Source: JAISGQ01 sp964500965
Lineage (GTDB): Bacteria; Bacillota; Clostridia; Oscillospirales; Acutalibacteraceae
Length of the DNA stretch: 64,000 nucleotides
Assembly: GCA_964500965.1 (NCBI GenBank)
Contig: CAZCQZ010000004.1
Span: forward strand, 46,601-110,600
Direction of reading: 5' to 3'
Made by a program: the position numbers and the translations under genes. This document shows, one piece after another, positions 44,561 to 52,518 of this stretch (position 1 is its first letter; each line of letters starts with the position of its first letter). Below the pieces are notes generated by a model, which did not search any database, had not been told where the DNA came from, and saw only the letters and a program-made list of their open reading frames with translations.

Positions 44561-45991
44561 ATGAAAGTTTTATATGTTGCAAGTGAAGCACTGCCCTTTG
44601 CGGCGTCCGGCGGACTTGCAGATGTCGCAGGAAGCCTGCCGCAGGCAATGCGCCAGCGTTTGATAGGCTGTCGAATTGCAATGCCTCTTTACGAAAGCGT
44701 ACCCCAGGAGCTTCGTGAAAACATGAAGTTTGTAACAAGCCTTTCCGTGCCTGTTTCATGGCGCAGGCAGTATTGCGGCGTGTTTGAGGCAAAGGCAGGC
44801 GGCGTTATATATTATCTCCTTGATAACCAGTATTATTTCAAGCGCAAGGGACTTTACGGACACTATGATGATGCGGAACGCTTTGCGTTTTTCTCAAGAG
44901 CGGTTCTGGAAATGCTTCCCTATCTTGATTTCAAGCCCGATATTATAAACGCAAACGACTGGCAGTCGGGTCTTGTTCCCGTTTATTATGACTTGTATTA
45001 TGCGAATAATGACTGGTACAGAGGGATTAAGACCGTATTCACCATTCACAATATTCAATATCAGGGCAAGTACGGCAAGGAAATCTGTGAGGACGTTCTG
45101 GGAATCCCCAGAGACAGAATGCATATTATCGAATATGACGACTGCGTAAACATAATGAAAGGCGCAATCGAAACCGCTCACAAGGTAACTACCGTCAGCC
45201 CCACCTATGCTCAGGAAATACTTGACCCGTGGTTTTCTCACGAGCTTGACCCCATACTCAGGGAGCGTTCGTGGAAGCTTTGCGGAATACTCAACGGCAT
45301 AGATACGGAGAATTACAATCCGGAAACGGACCCGTTTATTTACAAAAACTATAATACCGAAAACTTCACGGAGGGCAAGGCGGAAAACAAGCTGGAGCTT
45401 CAAAAACGGCTTTATCTGCCGGAACGCCCGGAGGTACCGCTTATCGGTATGGTAACGAGAATGGTAGGTCATAAGGGCCTTGACCTTGTGAAAGCCATGC
45501 TGGACGATTTCCTGACCTGGAACGACGTTCAGTTTGTAATACTCGGTTCGGGTGACTGGGAGTACGAATCCTTCTTCAGGGATATGCAGGAAAAGCACAA
45601 GGGCAAGTTTGTTGCCTGCTTCGGCTTCCTGCCGGAACTGTCAAGAAAGATTTACGCAGCTTCCGATATGTTCCTTATGCCGTCTAAGAGCGAGCCTTGC
45701 GGCTTATCTCAGATGATAGCCCTGCGTTACGGCTCAATACCCATTGTCCGTGAAACAGGCGGCTTAAAGGATTCCATTATCGACAGCGGCGATAATGAGG
45801 GTAACGGCTTTACCTTTAAGAGCTACGACGCCGGAGATATGCGCTATGCAATGGAGCGTGCCCTTGCAGGCTTTACAAACAGAGAGGGCTGGGGCATACT
45901 TGTCAAGCGTGCCATGGAATCCGACAATAGCTGGGGCAAGAGTGCAAACGCCTACATCAGAATGTACAAATCACTTATAAAAGATAACTGA
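44561..45991 (+). CDS. glgA: Glycogen synthase
   Basis: A 476-residue GT5 glycogen synthase that extends alpha-1,4 chains from ADP-glucose. It has the N-terminal SGGLADVAGSLPQAM loop, TIHNIQYQGKY, the C-terminal KSEPCGLSQMIALRYGSIPI and ETGGLKDS. The usual Lys of the N-terminal K-x-GGL loop is replaced (FAASGGL), which seems common in a clostridial sub-group but is worth noting. AGGAGGG precedes ATG 44561. It is the last gene of the operon. Confidence 0.95.
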   Translation: MKVLYVASEALPFAASGGLADVAGSLPQAMRQRLIGCRIAMPLYESVPQELRENMKFVTSLSVPVSWRRQYCGVFEAKAGGVIYYLLDNQYYFKRKGLYGHYDDAERFAFFSRAVLEMLPYLDFKPDIINANDWQSGLVPVYYDLYYANNDWYRGIKTVFTIHNIQYQGKYGKEICEDVLGIPRDRMHIIEYDDCVNIMKGAIETAHKVTTVSPTYAQEILDPWFSHELDPILRERSWKLCGILNGIDTENYNPETDPFIYKNYNTENFTEGKAENKLELQKRLYLPERPEVPLIGMVTRMVGHKGLDLVKAMLDDFLTWNDVQFVILGSGDWEYESFFRDMQEKHKGKFVACFGFLPELSRKIYAASDMFLMPSKSEPCGLSQMIALRYGSIPIVRETGGLKDSIIDSGDNEGNGFTFKSYDAGDMRYAMERALAGFTNREGWGILVKRAMESDNSWGKSANAYIRMYKSLIKDN

Positions 45992-45995
45992 CGAT

Positions 45996-46039
45996 AAAAA
46001 ACGATTAGGACGATAAAATTCGTCCTAATCGTTTTTTTT
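45996..46039. terminator. Terminator of the glycogen operon (may act both ways)
   Basis: AAAAAACGATTAGGACG pairs with CGTCCTAATCGTTTTTT around eight bases, with an A run on one side and eight T on the other. It can also stop the convergent ATPase gene ending at 46062. Confidence 0.9.
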
Positions 46040-46061
46040 GCGTAAAAGCTGTATTGTAATT

Positions 46062-48683
46062 CTATTTGATAAGCAGCTTTGCAAGCTCACTTACAGGCAG
46101 TGGGATAACCGAAAGAACGAGAACCCAGAGCCACATTTGCCCTGAAAGAGCGGACAGGGAAAGGAGACTTGCAAGGGGAGAAATAAGCATTACCAAAGCA
46201 ATCAAGGCGATTGATATGCCATATGCGCACAGAGCGGAACGGTTTGAGAGAAAAGCGGAGGAAAAAACGGTTTTTTCGGTGCGCATCGAAAGAGCATGAA
46301 CAATCTGCGAAAGGGAAAGGGTGAGGAAAGACATGGTTACTGCGACGGCAGTGTCGCCCTTTGAAAGAGTAATGCCTATGGAAAATGCGATGAACGAAAG
46401 CAATCCGAGCATCGCGCCGGGAATGGCAGTGACGGTTAAAAACGAACGGTTAAAAAGCTTTGAATCACGGCTGCGAGGTCTGCGGCGCATCACACCTGTT
46501 TCGATATTTTCCATGCCGAAGGTCGGCGTAATGAGAAAATCTCTTAAAAGGTTTATAAGAATAAAATGCATTGCGGCAAGGGGAAAAGATTTGTAAAACA
46601 GCAGACAGATAAGTGAAGCCGTAATCTCACCGAGATTGCAGGACAGCATAAACATAACTGATTTTTTTATGTTTTCAAAAATGATACGTCCTTCTTTTAC
46701 AGCGGAAACAATTGAAGAAAAGTTATCGTCGGTAAGCAACAGACTTGCAGAGGACTTAGCGGCATCACTGCCGGAAAGACCCAGCGCACAACCGATGTCG
46801 GCAGCTTTAAGAGCCGGCGCATCGTCAACGGCACTGCCTGTCATGGCGACAGTTTCGCCGGCTTCCTGCCAGGCTTCGATTATTCTGAGCTTGTCGGAGG
46901 AAGAAGCATCTGCATAAACCGAGTATTTTCTGATGTCGGAATGAAGCTCCGAATCGCTCATTTCGACAAGCTGTTCGCAGGATACGGCGTTGTCGCCGTC
47001 TGCGAGTATATCGAGCTGTGCGGCGGCGGCACAGGCGGTGTCGATTTGATTGCCGGTTATCATAACGGTGCGTATTCCGGCATCGTGACAGGCTTTTACG
47101 GCGGCACGGGCATCGTCCCTTGAAAGGTCGGAAATGCCGATAAGCCCGACAAATGTAAGGGAATTTTCAAAAGATTCGCTGTCGTGACTGTCGGGAATAC
47201 CGTTCAGCCTTTTGCAGGCAACTGCAAGTACTTTCAGCGCATCGGCGCACATCGAATCGAGAACAGCCGCGACAGCTTCGCTGTCAATGCCCGAACACCG
47301 GGGCAGTAAAGCGTCCGGAGCACCCTTTGTAATTGAAATAATGCCGGAATCCGTCGAATGAACGGTGGTCATAAGCCTGCGCCCGGAATCAAAGGGAAGC
47401 TCCGCAACGCGCTTGTAGGCGGCTTCGAGTGCTCCTTTTTCCTGACCGAGATTCATAAGAGCTGAAACAATTGCCGACTCGGTTTGGTCACCGATTTCGG
47501 AAATATTGCCGCCGTCTGATTCGAGATGAGCATTACAGCAGAGCGCGGCAAGCTGAATGAGTCTGATTACCGAAATATCGGTGACCGGGTCAAGACCGTC
47601 TATGTCGCGCAGTGTGTTGTCTTCGTATGACCATGCGCGGACAAGGGACATTTTGTTTAAGGTAAGAGGACCGGTTTTGTCGGAACATATAACCGAAACG
47701 CCGCCGAGAGCTTCAACAGTCGAAAGCTTTTTGACAATAACGTTTTTTTTCGTCATTTTACGTATTCCGTCTGTGAGAACGGAGATTACGGCGGAAATCA
47801 AACTTTCCGGAATGACGGCAAGAGCAAGAGCCGCCGCTGTCATAAAGGTGTACAGCAAATCGTCCGATGTAAATGAGCCGATGATAAAAAACACCGCACA
47901 GACGGCGAGAGCAACGCTTTCCGTTACTTTCACAAATCGCATGAGCTGTTTTTGAACAGGGGGAGCATCGTCATTATCCGCGATTATTCCGGAAATGCTT
48001 CCGAGCTCGGTATGCATTCCGGTTGCGGTGACGATAAATTCACAACTGCCGCCGACTGCACAGCAACCGGAAAAAACCATATTAACCCGGTCGCTCAAAG
48101 GACAGGTCACATCAATTGTTGCATCGGCATTCTTTTCAGTCGGCGTGTTTATGCCTGTGAGAATGCTTTCGTCGCATTTAAAATCAATGCATCGGATAAG
48201 CCGTCCGTCGGCAGGTATAATATCCCCCGACTTAATCAGTACAATATCGCCGGGGACAATATCCTCTGCCGGGATAACGGCTTCACAGCCGTTGCGCCTG
48301 ACCTTTGACATCGGCAGACTGAGCCTGCGAAGCTCGGCGCGTGAGCGTTCCGCATGATGCTCGCGAATGGCACACATGAGCATGTTGAGAACGACAGCCG
48401 CAATAATTATCAGCGGCTCGGCAATATTTATCCGTTTGCCGTGAGCCTGTGCGATTTCCACGACAATTGAAACAAAGGCGGTAATGAGAAGCACTACCGC
48501 CGTTAAATTTTTAAAATGTGCAAGAATCCGCTGGGAGAGAGGAACGCCCTCTTTTTCACGGAGCTTGTTTTTGCCGTGTTGCTCACGGGCACGTCGGAGC
48601 TGTTCATCGGAAATGCCGTTTTCGGTGTCGGTGCAAAAAGCCTTTGCAGTGTCCTCAACACCTTCGATGTACCAGTTTTTCAT
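46062..48683 (-). CDS. P-type cation ATPase homologue with degenerate catalytic motifs
   Basis: An intact 873-residue P2-type (Ca2+/cation) ATPase fold with N-terminal cation domain and about ten membrane helices. Nearly all catalytic signatures are altered: TGES is TGIN (176-179), DKTGT is DKTGP (Asp335 kept, 335-339), TGD is TGN (543-545), DPPR is DLSR, and TGDGVND is TGSAVDD (615-621), losing the Mg2+-binding Asp. Ion-site residues are kept: PE in helix 4 (IPESL), N-x-x-E in helix 5 (NLGE) and N-x-x-x-D in helix 6 (NLLRD); KGAPD of the ATP domain is kept too. No frameshift or stop, so it is not simply decaying. It lies 14 bases after pncB, same operon. It probably cannot pump and may bind ions or act as a sensor or partner. 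Confidence 0.88.
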   Translation of the reverse strand: MKNWYIEGVEDTAKAFCTDTENGISDEQLRRAREQHGKNKLREKEGVPLSQRILAHFKNLTAVVLLITAFVSIVVEIAQAHGKRINIAEPLIIIAAVVLNMLMCAIREHHAERSRAELRRLSLPMSKVRRNGCEAVIPAEDIVPGDIVLIKSGDIIPADGRLIRCIDFKCDESILTGINTPTEKNADATIDVTCPLSDRVNMVFSGCCAVGGSCEFIVTATGMHTELGSISGIIADNDDAPPVQKQLMRFVKVTESVALAVCAVFFIIGSFTSDDLLYTFMTAAALALAVIPESLISAVISVLTDGIRKMTKKNVIVKKLSTVEALGGVSVICSDKTGPLTLNKMSLVRAWSYEDNTLRDIDGLDPVTDISVIRLIQLAALCCNAHLESDGGNISEIGDQTESAIVSALMNLGQEKGALEAAYKRVAELPFDSGRRLMTTVHSTDSGIISITKGAPDALLPRCSGIDSEAVAAVLDSMCADALKVLAVACKRLNGIPDSHDSESFENSLTFVGLIGISDLSRDDARAAVKACHDAGIRTVMITGNQIDTACAAAAQLDILADGDNAVSCEQLVEMSDSELHSDIRKYSVYADASSSDKLRIIEAWQEAGETVAMTGSAVDDAPALKAADIGCALGLSGSDAAKSSASLLLTDDNFSSIVSAVKEGRIIFENIKKSVMFMLSCNLGEITASLICLLFYKSFPLAAMHFILINLLRDFLITPTFGMENIETGVMRRRPRSRDSKLFNRSFLTVTAIPGAMLGLLSFIAFSIGITLSKGDTAVAVTMSFLTLSLSQIVHALSMRTEKTVFSSAFLSNRSALCAYGISIALIALVMLISPLASLLSLSALSGQMWLWVLVLSVIPLPVSELAKLLIK

Positions 48684-48697
48684 TTTATCCTCCGTAC

Positions 48698-50140
48698 TCA
48701 GTGCCCGGATTTGCCGAGCATTGAAGCGCGCAAATCCCAGAGCTTCTGGGAAAGGTCAACATAGTAGCCGTGAGGATTTTCAAAACGTTTGACCTCACTC
48801 CAGAGTGTGCCGACCTGCTCGGCACAGTAAGTGCGGATTTCTTCCAGCGAGGGAGAGGTATAGACCTGCTTGCCCTTTTGGAATATAGGTTTTAAAAGCT
48901 CAACAGCGGTGAAGTTTTCGCAAAGCTTGCGCTTCCAGGTAAATTCGCTGTCAAAAATCTCATAGGGCTTGCTGTCGTCAATAACCTCATCGGCGCAGGT
49001 GAGAACGTCGGCAATTGCCTTACCGGTTTCATTGTCGTAAAGTCTCCATACCTTTTTGTTGCCGGGGATAGTAATTTTGGCAACATTATCGCTGATTTTG
49101 ACCTTCGGTTCAATAACGCCGTTGCGTTCGACTGCGGCAAGCTTGTATACCGCACCGAAAACAGGGGTGGAGGATGCGGTAATAAGACGTTCACCCACAC
49201 CGAAAGAATCAACGGGAGCACCCTGCGCAAGCATTTCTTTTATAAGGTATTCGTCAAGGGAGTTTGAAACGCAAATCTGACAGTCGGTAAAGCCGGCATC
49301 ATCCAGCATTTTGCGTGCACGGGTTGTCAAATAGGTGATGTCACCGCTGTCGATTCTTATTCCTTTCGGACGGAAGCCTCTGGGGAGAATTTCCTCGTTA
49401 AAAGCTTTTATTGCGTTGGGAATACCGGATTTAAGGGTACTGTAGGTATCCACAAGGAGAGTGCAGTTGTCGGGATAGATTCTTGCGTATGCCTTGAAAG
49501 CGTCAAGCTCCGTGGGGAACATCTGCACCCAGGAATGAGCCATAGTGCCCAGAGCCTTAACGCCGTAAAGCTCATCGGATATAGTGCAGGCAGTGCCGAT
49601 ACAGCCGCCGATATATGCCGCTCTTGCGCCGTCAATGGCGGCACTTGCGCCGTGAGCGCGCCGTGAGCCGAATTCCATGACAGCTCTGCCCTTGGCGGCT
49701 CTGGTAATGCGGTTGGCTTTTGTGGTAATAAGACACTGATGATTTATAAACAGGAGCAGTGCCGTTTCGATAAACTGAGCCTGCATAACCGGACCGCGCA
49801 CCTTAACTATAGGCTCGTTGGGGAAAATTGGAGTACCCTCCGGTACTGCCCAAACGTCGCACTTAAATTCAAAATTGCGAAGATAATCGAGAAATTCTTC
49901 ACAGAATCCGCGTGTACGCAGATATTCAATATCGTCTTCCGTGAAATGCAAATCACGGATATAGTCAATAATCGAAGCAAGCCCGGACATAATGGCGTAG
50001 CCGCCGTTATCGGGAACTTTTCTGAAAAAGAGGTCGAAATGAGCGATAGTGTCAGCCATGCCGCATTTGAGATAGCCGTGAGCCATGGTTATTTCGTAAA
50101 AATCCGTGAGCATGGTTAAATTGTCGATAGAATGTTTCAT
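48698..50140 (-). CDS. pncB: Nicotinate phosphoribosyltransferase
   Basis: A 480-residue enzyme of NAD salvage that joins nicotinate to PRPP. Motifs: MLTDFYEITMAHGY at the start, FRKVPDNGGYAIMSGL, EFGSRRAHG with the catalytic His, the phosphate-binding GIRIDSGDI and FGVGERLIT. Its length fits the bacterial PncB2 type. GGAGGATTACC precedes ATG 50140. The ATPase-like gene follows 14 bases later with no terminator, so they form one transcript. Confidence 0.95.
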   Translation of the reverse strand: MKHSIDNLTMLTDFYEITMAHGYLKCGMADTIAHFDLFFRKVPDNGGYAIMSGLASIIDYIRDLHFTEDDIEYLRTRGFCEEFLDYLRNFEFKCDVWAVPEGTPIFPNEPIVKVRGPVMQAQFIETALLLFINHQCLITTKANRITRAAKGRAVMEFGSRRAHGASAAIDGARAAYIGGCIGTACTISDELYGVKALGTMAHSWVQMFPTELDAFKAYARIYPDNCTLLVDTYSTLKSGIPNAIKAFNEEILPRGFRPKGIRIDSGDITYLTTRARKMLDDAGFTDCQICVSNSLDEYLIKEMLAQGAPVDSFGVGERLITASSTPVFGAVYKLAAVERNGVIEPKVKISDNVAKITIPGNKKVWRLYDNETGKAIADVLTCADEVIDDSKPYEIFDSEFTWKRKLCENFTAVELLKPIFQKGKQVYTSPSLEEIRTYCAEQVGTLWSEVKRFENPHGYYVDLSQKLWDLRASMLGKSGH

Positions 50141-50292
50141 ATAGGTAATCCTCCGTAAGCTTCGACGTGAAATTTCCGAAATTCATTATACAACATAAAC
50201 AAACAGAATACAATAAATTTGCGCAATTTTCCAAATGCCGTGGGAAATGTATTTCATTTAGTACCGTTTTGTCACAATAAAAACATTTAATA

Positions 50293-50321
50293 TTGACATA
50301 GGTTTTTATGTGTGCTAATAT
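50293..50321 (+). promoter_or_regulatory. Strong promoter before the small XRE gene
   Basis: A perfect TTGACA (50293-50298), 17 bases, then TAATAT (50316-50321). Transcription would run into the XRE gene about 100 bases on. Confidence 0.7.
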
Positions 50322-50417
50322 TGAATTAAAGATTTGTGCTTGGGAACAGTGAGCTAAATATGTGGATTGCGGTGTTTATTCGGCGCAGTGTTTTCGGCGC
50401 GGCTTAATAAATAAACG

Positions 50418-50681
50418 GTGGATGATTTTATGAAGGAGCAAAAAATTTTAACAGAGGAAGTGCACAATTTATCAGGTCCGAAAATCAAAGAGGTTAGACG
50501 GCAGAAAGGAATAACACAAAAGGAACTGGTTGACCTGCTCGGTGATTTAGGTATCAGGATAACACCGTGCACACTTTCAAAAATGGAAAACCAGCAAAGA
50601 GGGATAACCGATATTGAGCTTGCGGCAATAAGTCGTTCCCTCAATGTTCCGGTTGAAGCGCTGATTGAATCCGATGAGTAA
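50418..50681 (+). CDS. Small XRE-family regulator
   Basis: An 87-residue (GTG 50418) or 83-residue (ATG 50430) protein that is almost only a Cro/CI helix-turn-helix: PKIKEVRRQKGITQKELVDL, then the recognition helix around CTLSKMENQ and ITDIELAAISRSLNVPVEAL. No effector domain. The ribosome site is weak for both starts. It is a single gene with a near-perfect promoter and a terminator. Confidence 0.82.
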   Translation: MDDFMKEQKILTEEVHNLSGPKIKEVRRQKGITQKELVDLLGDLGIRITPCTLSKMENQQRGITDIELAAISRSLNVPVEALIESDE

Positions 50682-50685
50682 TATG

Positions 50686-50717
50686 CCAACAGCGAACGGC
50701 AAGCCGTTCGCTGTTGG
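50686..50717. terminator. 15-bp perfect hairpin between convergent genes
   Basis: CCAACAGCGAACGGC and GCCGTTCGCTGTTGG pair around AA, with TCTTTT after it on the plus strand. It lies five bases after the XRE stop and five before the apbE stop, so it can serve both. Confidence 0.85.
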
Positions 50718-50721
50718 TCTT

Positions 50722-51714
50722 TTATTCAGTAAAATTTACTCCTTTTGACAGGCGTATTTCGCCGTCTGTCATAATAAATACCGCTTCCGCATCGGGGTTA
50801 TTTTCAACGAAATCAAAGGCGCGTTCAAAGCCCATGAGATACAGAGATGTTGAAAGAGCGTCGGCGTCAACGCCGCTTTTGCATATGACGGTAACGGAAG
50901 CAAGAGTGTTATTTACGGGATAGCCGTTTTCGGGGCTTAAAATGTGGTGATAGAGAACACCGTTTTCTTCAAAGCACCGTTCGTATATGCCGGAAGTGAC
51001 GACACTTGTTTCACCGAGGGAAAGAGTGCCGACATAATCGGGATAACCGCCGTCCGGGTCACGTATGCCGATTTGCCAATCGGAACCATCGGGCTTTGTA
51101 CCGACAGTTGCCACGTTGCCGCCTAAATTTATCAGAGCGGCAGAAACGCCGCAGTCCTTAAAGTAATCGCAAAGGCGGTCGGAAATATAGCCTTTTGCCA
51201 CCGCGCCCAAATCTATGCCGCAACCGTCCGGAACTGTAACAGTACAGCCGTCAACGACGACGGCTGTGTAATCGACTGCCGGAAGCAATGCTTCAATGCT
51301 GTTCGCAGTAGGTACTGACGGATTTTCCGCAGAAAAGCCCCAAAGCTCGGAGAGAGGCGCAACGGTGATGTCGAATGCGCCGTCGGTAAGAGCGGAGTAT
51401 TCAAGGGAAAGCTCTATGAGGCGAGCGGTTTCGCTGCCAACGGTAACACTTTCGCCCTTTGCGTGGTTTATGCGCCATACGTCACTTCCCTCAATACTGC
51501 GGCTGAGCATATTTTCATATTTTTCACACAGTGCAAATGCGCCGACAAGAGAGCTGTCGTCTTCGGCGTACACGGTAAGAGTAACCACCGTGTCGAAAAG
51601 AAATTCGGTTTGAGAATATTTTTGAACAGCCGGAGTGCCGCTTTCACAGCTGCACAATAAAAAAATCAGGAAGAAAGCCGAAATAAAAGCACCGAATCGT
51701 CTCATAATAATCAC
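50722..51714 (-). CDS. apbE: FAD:protein FMN transferase (ApbE), lipoprotein
   Basis: A 330-residue ApbE. Lipobox LCSC (Cys23), then FDTVVTLTVYAED, GAFDITVAPLSELWGF, the GIDLGAVAKGYISD motif, LINLGGNVATVG, GIRDPDGG and the metal-binding DADALSTSLYLMG. It attaches FMN to a Thr of target proteins such as Rnf/Nqr subunits and secreted flavoproteins. No target is in the window. Start ATG 51714 or, three codons later, ATG 51705. It is divergent from the Gx gene, a common pairing in Firmicutes. Confidence 0.94.
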   Translation of the reverse strand: MIIMRRFGAFISAFFLIFLLCSCESGTPAVQKYSQTEFLFDTVVTLTVYAEDDSSLVGAFALCEKYENMLSRSIEGSDVWRINHAKGESVTVGSETARLIELSLEYSALTDGAFDITVAPLSELWGFSAENPSVPTANSIEALLPAVDYTAVVVDGCTVTVPDGCGIDLGAVAKGYISDRLCDYFKDCGVSAALINLGGNVATVGTKPDGSDWQIGIRDPDGGYPDYVGTLSLGETSVVTSGIYERCFEENGVLYHHILSPENGYPVNNTLASVTVICKSGVDADALSTSLYLMGFERAFDFVENNPDAEAVFIMTDGEIRLSKGVNFTE

Positions 51715-51806
51715 CGGGATATTCAGAAATTAACAAAATGTTGCAGAAATCGGAATTAAGATGTAGTATACTGGTTTGTACAGATGCCATTGAAAGGAAG
51801 TGCGCA

Positions 51807-52355
51807 GTGAAAAAAACCGAAAAGCTTACGTTGACCGCACTGCTTACGGCGGCTGCGCTGATACTCGGCTGGCTTGAGCATACTGTGCCTCTGATAACAA
51901 GTATACCCGGATTAAAGCTCGGTATAAGCAATATCGCCGTTGTTTTTGCGCTGTACAGGCTCGGAATCGGCTGTGCGGCATCGGTGATGACATGCAAGGT
52001 GCTGCTTTCCGCACTGCTGTTCGGCGGCTTTTCAAGCTTTGCGTATTCCGCGGCAGGAGGATTATTAAGCTTTCTGATTATGGCGGCAGCCTGCAAAAGC
52101 AGGCATTTGTCACCAATCGGAGTAAGCTCGGCAGGAGGAGCGGCGCATATAACCGCTCAGGTTTTAATAGCCGCGCTGATAACCTCAACACCGCGAATCA
52201 TGTGGCTTTTAGCACCGCTGCTTGCGGCAGGTACCGTCACCGGTGCGCTTACGGGGCTTGCCGCCGCGCTGATTCTGAAAAGGACAGGCAGGGCATCAGA
52301 AAAGGGCGGTAATGGCAACGCTTACAGTGCCGAGAAGCATAAGTGCGACAAGTAA
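51807..52355 (+). CDS. Gx transporter family protein (HepT component I-like)
   Basis: A 182-residue membrane protein with five or six helices. The stretch LEHTVPLITSIPGLKLGISN, then LFGGFSSFAYSAAGGLLSFL and GAAHITAQVL, matches the family once called heptaprenyl diphosphate synthase component I and now Gx transporter, related to ECF substrate-binding subunits. The solute is unknown. GTG 51807 has AAAGGAAG upstream; the open frame from 51738 lacks a ribosome site. The last 25 residues are polar, and the opposite strand there holds a small gene. Confidence 0.85.
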   Translation: MKKTEKLTLTALLTAAALILGWLEHTVPLITSIPGLKLGISNIAVVFALYRLGIGCAASVMTCKVLLSALLFGGFSSFAYSAAGGLLSFLIMAAACKSRHLSPIGVSSAGGAAHITAQVLIAALITSTPRIMWLLAPLLAAGTVTGALTGLAAALILKRTGRASEKGGNGNAYSAEKHKCDK

Positions 52356-52400
52356 AATACACACAACTCTGACGAACAGCTTTCTTTTTTTATCGTTCAT
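52296..52400 (-). CDS. 34-residue single-helix membrane protein (Prli42-like)
   Basis: The complement of 52400 to 52296 encodes MNDKKRKLFVRV, then a 22-residue hydrophobic helix ending VSVAITALF and a TGA stop. A basic N-terminus and one helix is the build of the Prli42-type mini-proteins that anchor the stressosome in Listeria, and similar very short proteins are common in Clostridia. Sixty bases overlap the end of the Gx gene on the other strand. No strong Shine-Dalgarno is seen; a GGGC/GCCC hairpin sits just before the ATG. Resemblance only. Confidence 0.5.
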   Translation of the reverse strand: MNDKKRKLFVRVVCILLVALMLLGTVSVAITALF

Positions 52401-52518
52401 AATGATGGGCAAAAAGCCCGACACCTCTTTTCGATTGATATTATATTCAGTATAATACAATTGACCGCTAAAAGCAAATTATCTTTCGGCATTTCAAAAT
52501 ATTATCAAAAAGGAACTG

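Noticed and set aside
46062..48683. Pseudogene explanation for the ATPase
   Set aside because: The frame is full length with no stop or frameshift, has a coupled upstream gene, and ion-site residues are kept, so random decay does not explain the pattern well.
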